Source of the DNA: JAJDTT01 sp022827025 | GTDB taxonomy: Bacteria; Acidobacteriota; UBA6911; RPQK01; JAJDTT01 | DNA length: 64,000 nt | Direction: 5' to 3' | Assembly: GCA_965203535.1 (NCBI GenBank) | Contig: OZ241897.1 | Coordinates: 4,340,001-4,404,000 of the forward strand | Shown: positions 42,823-52,046 of the stretch, one piece after another | Layout of the letters: each line of letters opens with the position of its first letter | Position numbering within the stretch: position 1 is the first letter of the stretch | The notes under the pieces: generated by a model | What the model was told of the DNA's origin: nothing | The model's input: the letters and a program-made list of their open reading frames with translations, nothing else | The model's database searches: none | Program-made: the position numbers and the translations under genes

Positions 42823-44157
42823 TCAGATCAACTCGGTGACGGGCTGACCGGTCTCGTCGTCGATGGAGTTGGCGATCTTCACGGGGCGGCCGATGGGGCT
42901 CATGTACTCCTTGTGCCAGTCGATGCCGAAGGCCTTGTAGAGGGTCGCGAACAGGTCTCCGATGGTGACCCTTCGCTCCGCCACGTAGGCTCCCCGATCG
43001 TCGCTGGCGCCCACCACCTTCCCGCCTTCGATTCCGCCGCCCCCCAGCAGCAGGGACCAGCAATGGGGCCAGTGGTCTCGTCCCGCCTTGGAGTTGTGGT
43101 GGGGGCTGCGGCCGAACTCGCCCATGACGACGACGATGGTGGACTCCAAGAGGCCGCGCTGGTGGAGGTCCTCCAGCAGGACCGGCAGGGATTCGTCCAG
43201 CTTCGCGGTCTGCTTGATGTTCCGGCTGTCGTTGTTCGAGTGGGTGTCCCAGCCGTTGAGGTCATGGCCGGCCGCCGTGATGAACCGGCTTCCCGACTCC
43301 ACCAGGCGCCGGGCCAGGAGGAGGCTCTGGCCGAAGCTGGTCCGCCCGTAGGCGTCCCGGGTCTTCTCCGATTCCTGGCTTAGGTCGAAGGCTTGCCGCA
43401 CCTCCGGCGCCGTGATCATCTCCAGGGCCTGTTGGTTGAAACGGTCCATCTTGGCGTGATCGGCGGTCCGGACCTTCTTCCGGTAGTAGCTGTCCACCAG
43501 GTTCAGGAAGGTCTGCCGGTCCTCCAGGTGTTCCCGGGTGAGGGTCTTGGGAAGGCTGAGATCGGGGACCTGGAAGTCCATATCATTGGGGTTCCCCACC
43601 AGCATGGGGTCGAATTCGGGTCCCAGGTACTGCCCCTTCTGGTAGAGGTAGTGCTGCTTGCCCGCTTTGGCCGGGACCACGACGTTGGGCGGCACGTGGT
43701 TGATCCGTCCCAGCTCACGGCAGACGATGGACCCGACGCCGGGAAAATCCATGGCCGGCGTGGGCCGGTGGCCCGTGAGGCCGTAGTAGATCGCCTTTTC
43801 GTGGTTGGGCTCCAAGGACTGCATGGAGCGGATGATGGAGACCTTGTCCATGTGCCGGGCCAGGTTGGGGAGCAGTTCCGAGATCCGGATGCCGGGCACG
43901 TTGGTGGATATGGACCCGAAGCTGCTGTTGGGCTTGGGGTCCCAGGTGTCCATCTGGGCGGGTCCCCCCTCCAGCCAGATGAGGATGCACGAATTGGCCT
44001 TGGCCGACTCGACGTCCTTTCCCGCCCTGGCCATGAGATGGGCGGCTTCCAGGTAGCGGCCCAGGGACATCCCCAGGAGGCTCAGCGAACCGACTTTGAG
44101 GAAGGATCGCCTCGCCAGGACCTCCGGAGTCGGCAACAGGCACCCGGTGTATTTCAT
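42823..44157 (-). CDS. DUF1501 protein, Tat-exported
   Basis: The 444-residue product carries an N-terminal Tat-like signal (VLARRSFLKVGSLSLLGMSL) and the DUF1501 hallmarks: ILIWLEGGPAQMDTWDPKP, SIIRSMQSLEPNHEKAIYYG, GHDLNGWDTHSNN, and VVVMGEFGRSPHHNSKAGRDHWP. This is a sulfatase/alkaline-phosphatase-like fold with His and Asp metal ligands; its reaction is unknown. It occurs next to DUF1549/DUF1553 genes across Planctomycetes, Verrucomicrobia and Acidobacteriota, as it does here, 23 bases after that gene. Confidence 0.93.
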   Translation of the reverse strand: MKYTGCLLPTPEVLARRSFLKVGSLSLLGMSLGRYLEAAHLMARAGKDVESAKANSCILIWLEGGPAQMDTWDPKPNSSFGSISTNVPGIRISELLPNLARHMDKVSIIRSMQSLEPNHEKAIYYGLTGHRPTPAMDFPGVGSIVCRELGRINHVPPNVVVPAKAGKQHYLYQKGQYLGPEFDPMLVGNPNDMDFQVPDLSLPKTLTREHLEDRQTFLNLVDSYYRKKVRTADHAKMDRFNQQALEMITAPEVRQAFDLSQESEKTRDAYGRTSFGQSLLLARRLVESGSRFITAAGHDLNGWDTHSNNDSRNIKQTAKLDESLPVLLEDLHQRGLLESTIVVVMGEFGRSPHHNSKAGRDHWPHCWSLLLGGGGIEGGKVVGASDDRGAYVAERRVTIGDLFATLYKAFGIDWHKEYMSPIGRPVKIANSIDDETGQPVTELI

Positions 44158-44180
44158 GTCGCTTCCCTCAGTGCGTTCTC

Positions 44181-46715
44181 TCAGTGGTTGTGGGCGAACT
44201 CCCGCGATGCCAAGAGCGCCCAGACCAGGTTCTTCAGGCCCTCGCCGCGAGAGGAGCTCCGCTGGACCAGTTGTACCAGCCCGTCCCGCTCTTCCGGACG
44301 GGGATATCGGGTCATGGCCGCGAGATAGAGTTCCTCGATGATTTCCCCGTCGTCGGCGCCGGCCTCCAGCAGGCGCGCCAAGCGGCTCCCCTCACCGGCC
44401 AACCGCTGGGTGTAGGTCGAGCCCACCAGGAGGTGGAGCGCCTGGTTGAGACTGGGCTCGACGGTCCGCTCCGGGACCTGCTGGCGATTGGTTCTCCCGT
44501 ACATGTCCAGAAAGTCCGAGGGGTAAAGGTCCGGCATGGTCAGCTCGATGGCCCGGGTGCCCGGTGGCGCCAGTCCCTTGTCGGTGCTCTCGAAGGTCTG
44601 GGCCACCCCCGTCACCGAGGTCATGGCGTCCAGGAGGACCTCGGCGTCCAGCGGCCGGGGCAGGGAGTGGGAGTAGTTGATCCGGTCCCCGTCCGAGCCG
44701 GGATGAGGCGTGGAGGAGAGCTGGTAGGTCTCCGACAGGACCATTCGCCGGAGCAGTTGCTTCAGATCGTATCCCTGCTCCCGGAAATCACGGGCCAGGG
44801 CCTTCAGGAGGCGCGGATGCGTCGGAGGGTTGGACGATCGGAAGTCGTCCACCGGTTCCACCAGTCCGCGTCCGAAGATCTGGCCCCAGAACCGGTTGAC
44901 CGCGGCCTCGGCGAACCAGGGGTGATTGGTCACCCAGCGGGCGAAGGTCCGGCGGGGGCTGGTGTGGGTGTGAGCCGGCACCGGGGAACCGTCGGGCAAG
45001 GCCGGATCCGCTTCCCGGCCCGTCCGGGGATGGATGGTCTTCTTGCTGTCGGGACCGGCGCCGAAATCGGGATCGGGCCCTTCCGGGTCGTCGTAGATCA
45101 GGGCGGTGCCGAAGCCGGCCCACTCGGACCGGGTCACCCGTTTGAAGAATGCGGCCAAGCCCCAGAATTGGTCCTGGCTCCACGATTCGTAGGGGTGGTC
45201 GTGGCATTGGGCACAGTCCAGGCGCCGTCCCAGGAAGACCCGGAACTGCTCGGCCATGGCGTTCTCGGGCCGGGAGATGACACCGTTTTGCAGGAAATGG
45301 CGCGAGGCGCCGTCGTAGCCCTGGGCCGTGATCCGTTCCCTGGCCATCTGGTCGAAGGGTTTGTCGGTCGCCACCGAATCCCGGACCCATTGCCAGTAGA
45401 CGTGGCCGTGCTCGGCCATTCCGGTGGCGATGTGACCGACTCGGAACAGGTCGGCCAGCCGGAAGGTCCAATAGTCGGTGAACTCCAACGACTCCAGGAG
45501 GATGTCGACCAGTTTCTCCCGCTTGTCCGGGTCCCGGCTGGCCAGAAACTCCCGAACCCGATGGGGCGGGGGCAGGGTTCCGGTCAGGTCGAGGCAGACA
45601 CGCCGGAGAAACTCGGCGTCGCTGGAGCGCTGCGCCGGCTGCAGATGGAATTTGCGCAATTTGGCCAGGACATGATCGTCGATGTAGTTGCGGGACAGAA
45701 ATCCCGCCGGGTCCGTCACCACGTCGGCGACGACGCCGACCCGGGCGCTCACCACGTGACCCGGGGCCCGCACCAGAATGGTGGTTTCACCCGGATTCAC
45801 CGCCCGAACCGTTCCTTCGGAGTCCACCTTCACGGTCTCCAGGTTGGAGGACTCATAGCGCACCTGACCGGTCACGTCCTCGCGGGAACCGTCCGGCAGA
45901 TGGGCCAGCACCACCAGCCCGTGGCGATCTCCCGATTTCAGGATCACCTCGGACGGGAGGATCTCCAGCCGCCGGATCTGTCGCGCCGCTTCGGACGATG
46001 CGTCGCCGTAGCGGGCCCCTCGGCGAATCCAGTCCAGCAGGAGCCGGTAGTCCGTCGAGTCCCGGCTGAGGCGTTCGCCCCCTCCGTGGGGGACCTGCAT
46101 CGTGGGTTTCCGCAACAGGAGGCTCCGGTCCGGAGCGTTCAGGTCCACCCGGGGCTCGACCGGGCTGGCCGCTTCAGGGCTCATGACCTGGTAGACGCCG
46201 CCCTGGACGATCCACCGGAAGTCGTCCCGCGGGTGCAGGGCGTCGATGGACAACTTGAACCCGGCTCTGCCCTTGACCCCACCATGGCAGTCGCTGGAGT
46301 TGCATCCCCGCTTGGTGAGGATGGTTCCGATGTCGCGGGTAAAGCTGAAGGTCGGTTCCGCTTTGGCCGCCGAGACCCGGATGGAGGCCCGCGCCGTCAG
46401 CTCGCCCACCCGGACCTGGAGAGTCGTCTCTCCGACTCTGATGGCAGTGACCCGCCCCGCCGGGTCCACTTCGGCGACTCCACCGCCGGTCAGGGAGAAC
46501 ACGCCCCGGGAGGTGACGTCTCGCTCGAGTCCGTCGCTTCCTTTCGCCAATACCAGGAAACGCTGAGACGCGCCGGCGGCTGGGAGGACCGCCTCGTCCG
46601 GCAGAAGACGCAAACTATGAACGGCCGGAGAGCCGGCGGCCGGGGAGACTGGGCCCAACAGGGCGAACGCAAGAACCCAGGTGAACGGAATACGAGCCAA
46701 CCTCGGTGACTTCAT
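44181..46715 (-). CDS. Secreted DUF1549/DUF1553 (PSD1-type) protein with Ig-like domains
   Basis: 844 residues from ATG 46715, which overlaps the upstream stop by four bases. Signal peptide IPFTWVLAFALLGPVSPAAG. Two bacterial Ig-like (BIG2) domains lie near 30-115 and 270-350. Between them is a cytochrome-like segment, LTKRGCNSSDCHGGVKGRAG, with C-x4-C-H. DUF1549 begins at NYIDDHVLAKLRKFHLQPA and contains RLDCAQCHDHPYESW, a C-x-x-C-H heme-type motif. DUF1553 follows, with FARWVTNHPWFAEAAVNRFWGQIFGRGLV. It probably works with the DUF1501 protein encoded downstream in an extracytoplasmic redox or hydrolytic complex; the chemistry is unknown. Confidence 0.92.
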   Translation of the reverse strand: MKSPRLARIPFTWVLAFALLGPVSPAAGSPAVHSLRLLPDEAVLPAAGASQRFLVLAKGSDGLERDVTSRGVFSLTGGGVAEVDPAGRVTAIRVGETTLQVRVGELTARASIRVSAAKAEPTFSFTRDIGTILTKRGCNSSDCHGGVKGRAGFKLSIDALHPRDDFRWIVQGGVYQVMSPEAASPVEPRVDLNAPDRSLLLRKPTMQVPHGGGERLSRDSTDYRLLLDWIRRGARYGDASSEAARQIRRLEILPSEVILKSGDRHGLVVLAHLPDGSREDVTGQVRYESSNLETVKVDSEGTVRAVNPGETTILVRAPGHVVSARVGVVADVVTDPAGFLSRNYIDDHVLAKLRKFHLQPAQRSSDAEFLRRVCLDLTGTLPPPHRVREFLASRDPDKREKLVDILLESLEFTDYWTFRLADLFRVGHIATGMAEHGHVYWQWVRDSVATDKPFDQMARERITAQGYDGASRHFLQNGVISRPENAMAEQFRVFLGRRLDCAQCHDHPYESWSQDQFWGLAAFFKRVTRSEWAGFGTALIYDDPEGPDPDFGAGPDSKKTIHPRTGREADPALPDGSPVPAHTHTSPRRTFARWVTNHPWFAEAAVNRFWGQIFGRGLVEPVDDFRSSNPPTHPRLLKALARDFREQGYDLKQLLRRMVLSETYQLSSTPHPGSDGDRINYSHSLPRPLDAEVLLDAMTSVTGVAQTFESTDKGLAPPGTRAIELTMPDLYPSDFLDMYGRTNRQQVPERTVEPSLNQALHLLVGSTYTQRLAGEGSRLARLLEAGADDGEIIEELYLAAMTRYPRPEERDGLVQLVQRSSSRGEGLKNLVWALLASREFAHNH

Positions 46716-48718
46716 TGGGCCAACGCCACCTCCTTCCGGGCGCGGCCGTCCGCCGTGATCCCGGCAGAGTCCAGAATCAGAAGCGGAATCCTGGCTGCCG
46801 TGATCGGGGACCCGGTCCGGTTTCCGGCCATGGGACGGGCTCGAACCGTCAGGAACCGGGGCTGGGAGGTCGGTCGAATCGAACCATCCGTTTGCAGCAA
46901 CAGGGTGACCGCCTGCCGCCGGGGACGGTGACTCTTGGGGTCCACGATATGTTCGCCGGGCGGCCGATACTGGATACCCTGCACCAGCAGCGGACTCCAA
47001 CTGGCCGGGGTGGCGGCCTGGACCCGCATGCCGTCGGGGAGGCCGTCGACTTCGACCAGTACTCCTCCGTCGAACCCTTCTTCCAAGTCGGCCACCAAGG
47101 TCAGACTCCGGGACTCTCCCGGCTTCAGGTTGAGGCGATCCGTCATTTCGATGAGCTGGGACGAGACCGAGAAGACGCCCAATGAGACCTCCATCCGTCC
47201 CAAATGGGGAACCTGGGGCCGAACCAGGACGCGATACTGGAAGTCCTCGCCCCAGGCGTGGTCGGTGAGATCCCGGACCAACAGCCAGTAGTCGCCCTCC
47301 TCCTCGAACGTATGCAGCGTCTTCCGCTCGATGGTCTTGTTGGGATCGATGCCGTTGCCGCCGTATTCCCGGTAGACGTTGAGCGCCACCACCTCTCCCT
47401 TGGCGTCCAACACCTTGAGCCAGGGACTGAAATGAGGGGGCGCGAGCCGGGGCGTTTCGATCTCCACCGCCAGCGCCTGTCCCGCCGTGACCCGGAACCG
47501 GTAACGGTCCACATCTCCGGGATAATCGATGCGGCCCTCGGCGAATCCGGGCAGGGTCAACTCCTGGGCGGCCTCCGCCGAGTCGTTGGGCTCCTGCTCC
47601 CGGACGGAGGCCATCGGGGACGAGGGATCGGCTCCGGAGGAGGGGGCGGCAACTCCTCGTGCCCTCAACTCAGCCAGCCGGCCGTCCCCCAGTCTCCGGT
47701 AGAAGCTCCCGAACTGGCGCAGGGTCGAGGAATCCCTCTCCAGCCAGTCGGCCGGGTCGGCATGGGCCGGCTGGCCGAAGGCGCCAATTGAACGGCGCGA
47801 GACGATTTCGTCCCGGGCCGGTTCGATTCTCAACTGATAGCTGTTGTCCGAACTGCGTCCCAGGTAGGTGCCCACGGAGATCAGGTAGCGTCCGGCCTTC
47901 TCGAAGCGGTGTTCCAGCAGGGGGTACAAGACGAACTGGGTCACGAAGTCACGGCGGTCGAACCAGGAGCTCCGAGGCCGGATCGGTTCCCACGACAGGC
48001 GCGGGCCCTTCAGGACCAGGGGACGCGCCCGGTCGGATCCGAACCAGCTCTCGTGGGGTTCGTAGAGCCGGATCTCGGTCTGAGCCCAGTAGTTGACGCC
48101 CAGATCGAATCCGGACAGCACCTGGAAGGCCAGCGTCTCGCCCGCCTCCACCTCGAAGGAGTAGTAATCCAGTTCTCCCTTCTCCTCGATGGTCCCGTTG
48201 ACGACGGCCGGAAGGCTGATCTCCTGCGCCTGGGAGGGTCGATGGTGAGGCGATCCCCCCTCGTTCTGGACAGCCTGATCCACGAGATGGAGGCTCAGGG
48301 AGTTGGAAAGGCCCGTGGGACCCGCGAGGCGGAAGTGATGCAGTCCGGTGGGCGTCTCGGAGGAGGTCCGGACTTCCAGCACGGCCAGGAACTCCGGCTC
48401 CTCCTGGTCCTGGCCCAGGAGGGCCAACGCCCTCTTCTTGTAGTACTCGTCGCCTTCCTGTTCTCCCGAGTCCTTGATTTCCTCCACCGTCAGGACCCGG
48501 GCTCGGACGTCTTCACGCTCGAACCAGACGGTCCGGACCCCCTGCAGGCGCTTTCCCCTCACCCGGATCTCGAAAGGGGACCCGATGGACCCGCCCAGAG
48601 GATGGTGGGACCGCAACTCCGGATCTGTGGGCTGGGGTTTGTCATTGGCGTGAACGCCTTGAAGGCCCCACAAGGCGAAGCAAAAAACAGCCCAAGTTGG
48701 ACGAGGTTTCCGTCTCAT
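46712..48718 (-). CDS. Secreted protein with PPC (pre-peptidase C-terminal) domains
   Basis: 668 residues from ATG 48718, with AGGAGTG about 12 bases upstream. Signal peptide near AVFCFALWGLQGVHAND. Two PPC-type beta-sandwich domains are visible: VNGTIEEKGELDYYSFEVEAG followed by FEKAGRYLISVG near 170-290, and EQEPNDSAEAAQELTLPGFA with GDVDRYRFRVTAGQALAVEI near 395-520. Such domains serve secretion or binding, not catalysis. The gene leads a three-gene operon with the DUF1549/1553 and DUF1501 proteins, a grouping frequent in PVC bacteria. Its upstream region carries a TTTCCT hairpin. Confidence 0.87.
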   Translation of the reverse strand: MRRKPRPTWAVFCFALWGLQGVHANDKPQPTDPELRSHHPLGGSIGSPFEIRVRGKRLQGVRTVWFEREDVRARVLTVEEIKDSGEQEGDEYYKKRALALLGQDQEEPEFLAVLEVRTSSETPTGLHHFRLAGPTGLSNSLSLHLVDQAVQNEGGSPHHRPSQAQEISLPAVVNGTIEEKGELDYYSFEVEAGETLAFQVLSGFDLGVNYWAQTEIRLYEPHESWFGSDRARPLVLKGPRLSWEPIRPRSSWFDRRDFVTQFVLYPLLEHRFEKAGRYLISVGTYLGRSSDNSYQLRIEPARDEIVSRRSIGAFGQPAHADPADWLERDSSTLRQFGSFYRRLGDGRLAELRARGVAAPSSGADPSSPMASVREQEPNDSAEAAQELTLPGFAEGRIDYPGDVDRYRFRVTAGQALAVEIETPRLAPPHFSPWLKVLDAKGEVVALNVYREYGGNGIDPNKTIERKTLHTFEEEGDYWLLVRDLTDHAWGEDFQYRVLVRPQVPHLGRMEVSLGVFSVSSQLIEMTDRLNLKPGESRSLTLVADLEEGFDGGVLVEVDGLPDGMRVQAATPASWSPLLVQGIQYRPPGEHIVDPKSHRPRRQAVTLLLQTDGSIRPTSQPRFLTVRARPMAGNRTGSPITAARIPLLILDSAGITADGRARKEVALAQ

Positions 48719-48800
48719 TGGTACGAAACACTCCTGCGGAAGATACTTCACGCAATTATAGCCGGACGCCGCGACTCTCTTCCACCAGTCCCACTTCGGA

Positions 48801-48824
48801 GCGGGGGTTTTCCTACCCCCGCTT
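48801..48824. repeat. TTTCCT-loop hairpin with compensatory change
   Basis: Stem AGCGGGGGT (48801-48809) with ACCCCCGCT (48816-48824) around TTTCCT. Against the usual AGTGGGGGT and ACCCCCACT, the T-A pair has become C-G on both arms, so pairing is preserved by a double change. It lies between a PPC gene start and the 3' end of a sulfatase gene. Confidence 0.85.
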
Positions 48825-48922
48825 CCCGTTTCCCAGGGAATCGGATTGGCGGACTCGACCGAAGCCCTGAAGGGCTGGCGCAAGGGCAGGTCGCCGGAGA
48901 ACCTGCTGCGAACCCAGCGAAT

Positions 48923-50461
48923 TCATCCCGGTCGCGGGCCTTCCCGGCGCGAAACCGTGGTGGCTGGGACCGGGCGACGGGGGGACAGGAAAGTCCCCCC
49001 TCCTGGCTCTCCCCGGTCCCACTCCCGGGCCATGCGCTTCATTTCCGCCACGATACCGCTGTACGCCGGGTCGGCGTAGAGGTTGCGCTGCTCCCAGGGA
49101 TCGTTCAGGAGATGGTAGAGGGCCCCGTCCTCGTCCGGGACCCGCTCGTCCATGAAGAAGACCAGCTTCCATTCCCGGGTCCGGACCATGACCCGCCGTC
49201 CTCCGCCGCGGCGGAGTTCCTCGTAGGCGTCTTCGCTGTGATCGTGTTCCGAGAAGCAGGCCTTGCGCCATTCCCGGACCTCACCCCGAATCAAGGGCAG
49301 CAGGCTCCGGCCCCGAATCCCCGGGGGCGGATCGAATCCGGACAGCTCCAGCAGCGTCGGCAGGAAGTCCACCATCTCCACCGGCTCCGTCACCACCTTT
49401 CCCTGAGGCAGCAGCCCGGGCGCCCGAAGGATGAAAGGGACCTTGACATTGGTGTCGTAGAAATCCCGTTTCTTCCAGTTGCGGTGCTCTCCCAGTTGGA
49501 ATCCCTGATCCGAGTTGATGACGATGATGGTCTCATCCAGGCGTCCGGCCTGTTCCAGGACCGAAAGCAACCTGCCGACCTCCCGGTCCACCGCCCGGAT
49601 CATGCCGTAGTAGGTCCCTCGGGCGAGCCCGATCTCTTCCCGGCTCAGGTGGGGAGCGCCGCTGTAGACATGGATGTTCTCCCGCTCGTAACGGGGCTTG
49701 TCCCGGATCTCTTCGGGTGCCGGGAAAGGCAGATCGATTCGGCCGGGATCGACGAACCAGGAGGGCGTGGTGGAGCAGGCGACGTGCGGCGCGTGGAAGG
49801 AGACGCGCAGGAAGAAGGGATCCGGCGATCGAACCAGGTCCCGGAGCCGGCCGAGCGCCAGGTCCCCCAGCCGGGCCGTGCGGATCTGGCCGGGAGGAAT
49901 GTCGAGCAGGCCCCCGATCATCCACTGATGGGTCTTGGTTCGAACCACCGACAGGAGGCGGCGGCGCCACTCGGAGGGAAGGTGCGGGGTGGGCCGGCCC
50001 CGGTTGTCCAGAAAGCGGGGAGCATCCCCCAAGAGGCGCCAATCCGCACGGAAGGCGTGGGCCTTGCCCATGTTCCCGGGAGTGATTCCGGCCTCCTTCC
50101 AGGCATTGAGGAGATTCGGGGTTTCGCTCAGCACCCGGGTCCGGTAGCGCCCCGGCGTCGAAGCCGGCTTTCCCATTGCCATGACGCCAGTCTGGTGCGC
50201 GTAGAGACCGGCTTTCATGGAGGTCCGCGAGGGGACGCAGACCGGATTCTGGACGATGGCCGTCTCGAAGCGGACCCCCTCGCGGGCGATACGGTCCATA
50301 TGTGGCGTATCGGCCCAGGGCCGGCCGTAGCAGCTCAGCGTATCCGCCCGCCCGTCATCCAGCATGATCCAGAGGACGTCGGGCGGGGAGGATGAAGCCG
50401 CGGGGGCGGTTCCACCTCCGGCGAACAGAAGGAGATAAAGGTGCAGGCCGTATCGGGTCAC
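48923..50461 (-). CDS. Sulfatase, type I (formylglycine), with repeat-derived C-terminal tail
   Basis: 512 residues from GTG 50461, chosen because it overlaps the upstream sulfatase stop (GTGA) and opens with a signal peptide (HLYLLLFAGGGTAPAASS). Metal residues DVLWIMLDDGRADTLSCYG come first. The formylglycine core CVPSRTSMKAG has Cys75. ILRAPGLLPQ and VEMVDFLPTLLELSG follow. The motif is C-x-P-S-R, needing a formylglycine-generating enzyme not seen here. From about residue 488 the protein reads GGGTFLSP and a basic tail encoded by an AGGAAA hairpin and flanking DNA, so the original terminus was probably near EWDRGEP. It likely removes sulfate from glycans outside the cytoplasm. Confidence 0.9.
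   Translation of the reverse strand: MTRYGLHLYLLLFAGGGTAPAASSSPPDVLWIMLDDGRADTLSCYGRPWADTPHMDRIAREGVRFETAIVQNPVCVPSRTSMKAGLYAHQTGVMAMGKPASTPGRYRTRVLSETPNLLNAWKEAGITPGNMGKAHAFRADWRLLGDAPRFLDNRGRPTPHLPSEWRRRLLSVVRTKTHQWMIGGLLDIPPGQIRTARLGDLALGRLRDLVRSPDPFFLRVSFHAPHVACSTTPSWFVDPGRIDLPFPAPEEIRDKPRYERENIHVYSGAPHLSREEIGLARGTYYGMIRAVDREVGRLLSVLEQAGRLDETIIVINSDQGFQLGEHRNWKKRDFYDTNVKVPFILRAPGLLPQGKVVTEPVEMVDFLPTLLELSGFDPPPGIRGRSLLPLIRGEVREWRKACFSEHDHSEDAYEELRRGGGRRVMVRTREWKLVFFMDERVPDEDGALYHLLNDPWEQRNLYADPAYSGIVAEMKRMAREWDRGEPGGGTFLSPRRPVPATTVSRREGPRPG
48979..49000. repeat. AGGAAA-loop hairpin inside the sulfatase 3' end
   Basis: Stem GGGGGGAC (48979-48986) with GTCCCCCC (48993-49000) around AGGAAA. 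It is read as codons for GGGTFLSP on the reverse strand near the end of the sulfatase gene. The TTTCCT partner is 154 bases to the left at 48801-48824. Confidence 0.9.
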
Positions 50462-52002
50462 GGAAATGTCGGCTGGCCACCCCTCCGCTCGGGCCACGGC
50501 TGGTTCAGGTCCAGGGCCACGGGATCCTCGAATCGCTCCTGGCGGGCCCGAAGCCGGACCCGCATCTTCCGGACCTGATCCTGGTACTCCGGGAGAAAAT
50601 GCAGGTTCCGCATCTCCTTGGGGTCGCGGCCCAGGTGGTAGAGCTCCCCGTCGCCGGCGGAGCTCACCGTGAGCTTCCAACCCTCGGGCGTCACCAGGGT
50701 CCGGTGGTGATAGACGTGCTGCCGGTTCCACGGATGGGCGAAACCCGGTTCGTCGCTGACGAACAGAACGTCACGGTCGGGGAGATCCCGTCCCTCACGC
50801 AGGTGTTCGGCCCAGCTCTCTCCCTGCACGTGGTCCGGGACCGGTTGCCCCATCAGGTCCAGCAGAGTCGGAGTCACATCCACCTGGCTCACCGGCTTCC
50901 GGATGCGCCGGGAGCGCTCCCACAGCCCCGGGACCGAGAGCAGAAACGGAACCTTCGCCGCCTCCTCGTAGCTGTTCATCTTGGACATGAGCCGGTGGTC
51001 GCCCAGCATCTCGCCGTGCTCGCTGGTGAAGACGACGATGGTGTTTTCCTCCAGCCCCAATTCCCGGAGCCGGTCCAGCACGCGGCCCACCATTTCGTCC
51101 ACCAGGGTGACCAGTCCCCAGTAACGGGCCATGGCATCCCTCAGCTCTTCGACGGTCTGGGGATAGGCGATGGGAAGCTGGCCCCGGGCCAACGCCAGCC
51201 GCATCTGCCTCTTGGCGAAGGATACGGTGGGGTCCATTTCCTGAAAAAAGGAATCGGGGATCGGCATTTCGGCGGGGTCGTAAAGATCCCCGTAGACGTT
51301 TGTGAAGGGAGGCCCCTGATTGTGATCGGCGAAGGCGTGGGGCGCCAGGAAGCTCAGGTAGAGGACGAACGGCCGGTCGCGGTGCTGCTCCAGGAACCGG
51401 ATCCCCCGTTGGGCCAGGTAGACCGGCTTGGAGAGTTCCTTGGGCAGGCGGTTGGCCAGATCGCGGGAGTGGCCGTAGGGCGTGTCCGCCTCGATCCCCT
51501 TCTCCTTCAGGAAGTGGTAGTAACCGGAGCGCTGCGAGTGATCCTGATCCTCGGACCACCACCTTTGATAGATCTCGGTGCTGTCGAAGTCGGTGAAGCC
51601 CCGCTGCCTGAAGATCTCGTTCCCCAGGTGCCACTTGCCGTAGTAGGCCGAGGCGTACTCGGGGCCCCGCAGCATCTCCACCAGGATGGGCACCTTGGAA
51701 TCCAGCGGAATGTTGTTCATCCAGGAGCCGTGCTTGTGGGGATAGAGGCCGGTGAGCAGGCTGGCCCGGGAGGGCGTGCAGACCGGACTGGCCACGTAGA
51801 AGGAGTCGAAGACGAAGCTTCGCTGCGCCAGTCGGTCCAGGTGGGGCGTCCGGATCTGCGCGTTGCCGTAGACGCCCAGCGTGTCCACCCGCTGTTGGTC
51901 GGTCAGGAAGACGATCAGGTTCGGCGGCTTGGTTTCTGCCTCCACGAAAGGAGAGCCATGCAGAAGCACCCCCGCCAGGCAAGTCAGGATCCATCGCGGC
52001 AT
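50458..52002 (-). CDS. Sulfatase, type I (formylglycine), secreted
   Basis: The 514-residue product has a signal peptide (WILTCLAGVLLHGSPFVEA), then NLIVFLTDQQRVDTLGVYG with the metal-binding Asp, and the formylglycine motif SPVCTPSRASLLTG with Cys75. GYYGKWHLG-type sequence AYYGKWHLGNE, LSFLAPHAF, VVFTSEHGEMLGDH and VDVTPTLLDLMG are all present, as in choline- or glycan-type sulfatases. It hydrolyses sulfate esters outside the cytoplasm; specificity is unknown. It is coupled by four bases to a second sulfatase and preceded by the J-domain-like gene. The pair fits breakdown of a polymer with at least two sulfate positions. Confidence 0.93.
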   Translation of the reverse strand: MPRWILTCLAGVLLHGSPFVEAETKPPNLIVFLTDQQRVDTLGVYGNAQIRTPHLDRLAQRSFVFDSFYVASPVCTPSRASLLTGLYPHKHGSWMNNIPLDSKVPILVEMLRGPEYASAYYGKWHLGNEIFRQRGFTDFDSTEIYQRWWSEDQDHSQRSGYYHFLKEKGIEADTPYGHSRDLANRLPKELSKPVYLAQRGIRFLEQHRDRPFVLYLSFLAPHAFADHNQGPPFTNVYGDLYDPAEMPIPDSFFQEMDPTVSFAKRQMRLALARGQLPIAYPQTVEELRDAMARYWGLVTLVDEMVGRVLDRLRELGLEENTIVVFTSEHGEMLGDHRLMSKMNSYEEAAKVPFLLSVPGLWERSRRIRKPVSQVDVTPTLLDLMGQPVPDHVQGESWAEHLREGRDLPDRDVLFVSDEPGFAHPWNRQHVYHHRTLVTPEGWKLTVSSAGDGELYHLGRDPKEMRNLHFLPEYQDQVRKMRVRLRARQERFEDPVALDLNQPWPERRGGQPTFP

Positions 52003-52046
52003 GGTGGTCTCCAGGGAAATTCGGAAGTCATTCGATTCCTCCTAAG

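Noticed and set aside
44184..46709. 841-codon forward frame opposite the DUF1549/1553 gene
   Set aside because: Exact antisense of a gene with clear CxxCH and DUF motifs; composition is shadow-like.
47909..50395. 828-codon forward frame opposite PPC and sulfatase genes
   Set aside because: Spans two genes and the gap between them, no domain, runs through hairpin repeats.
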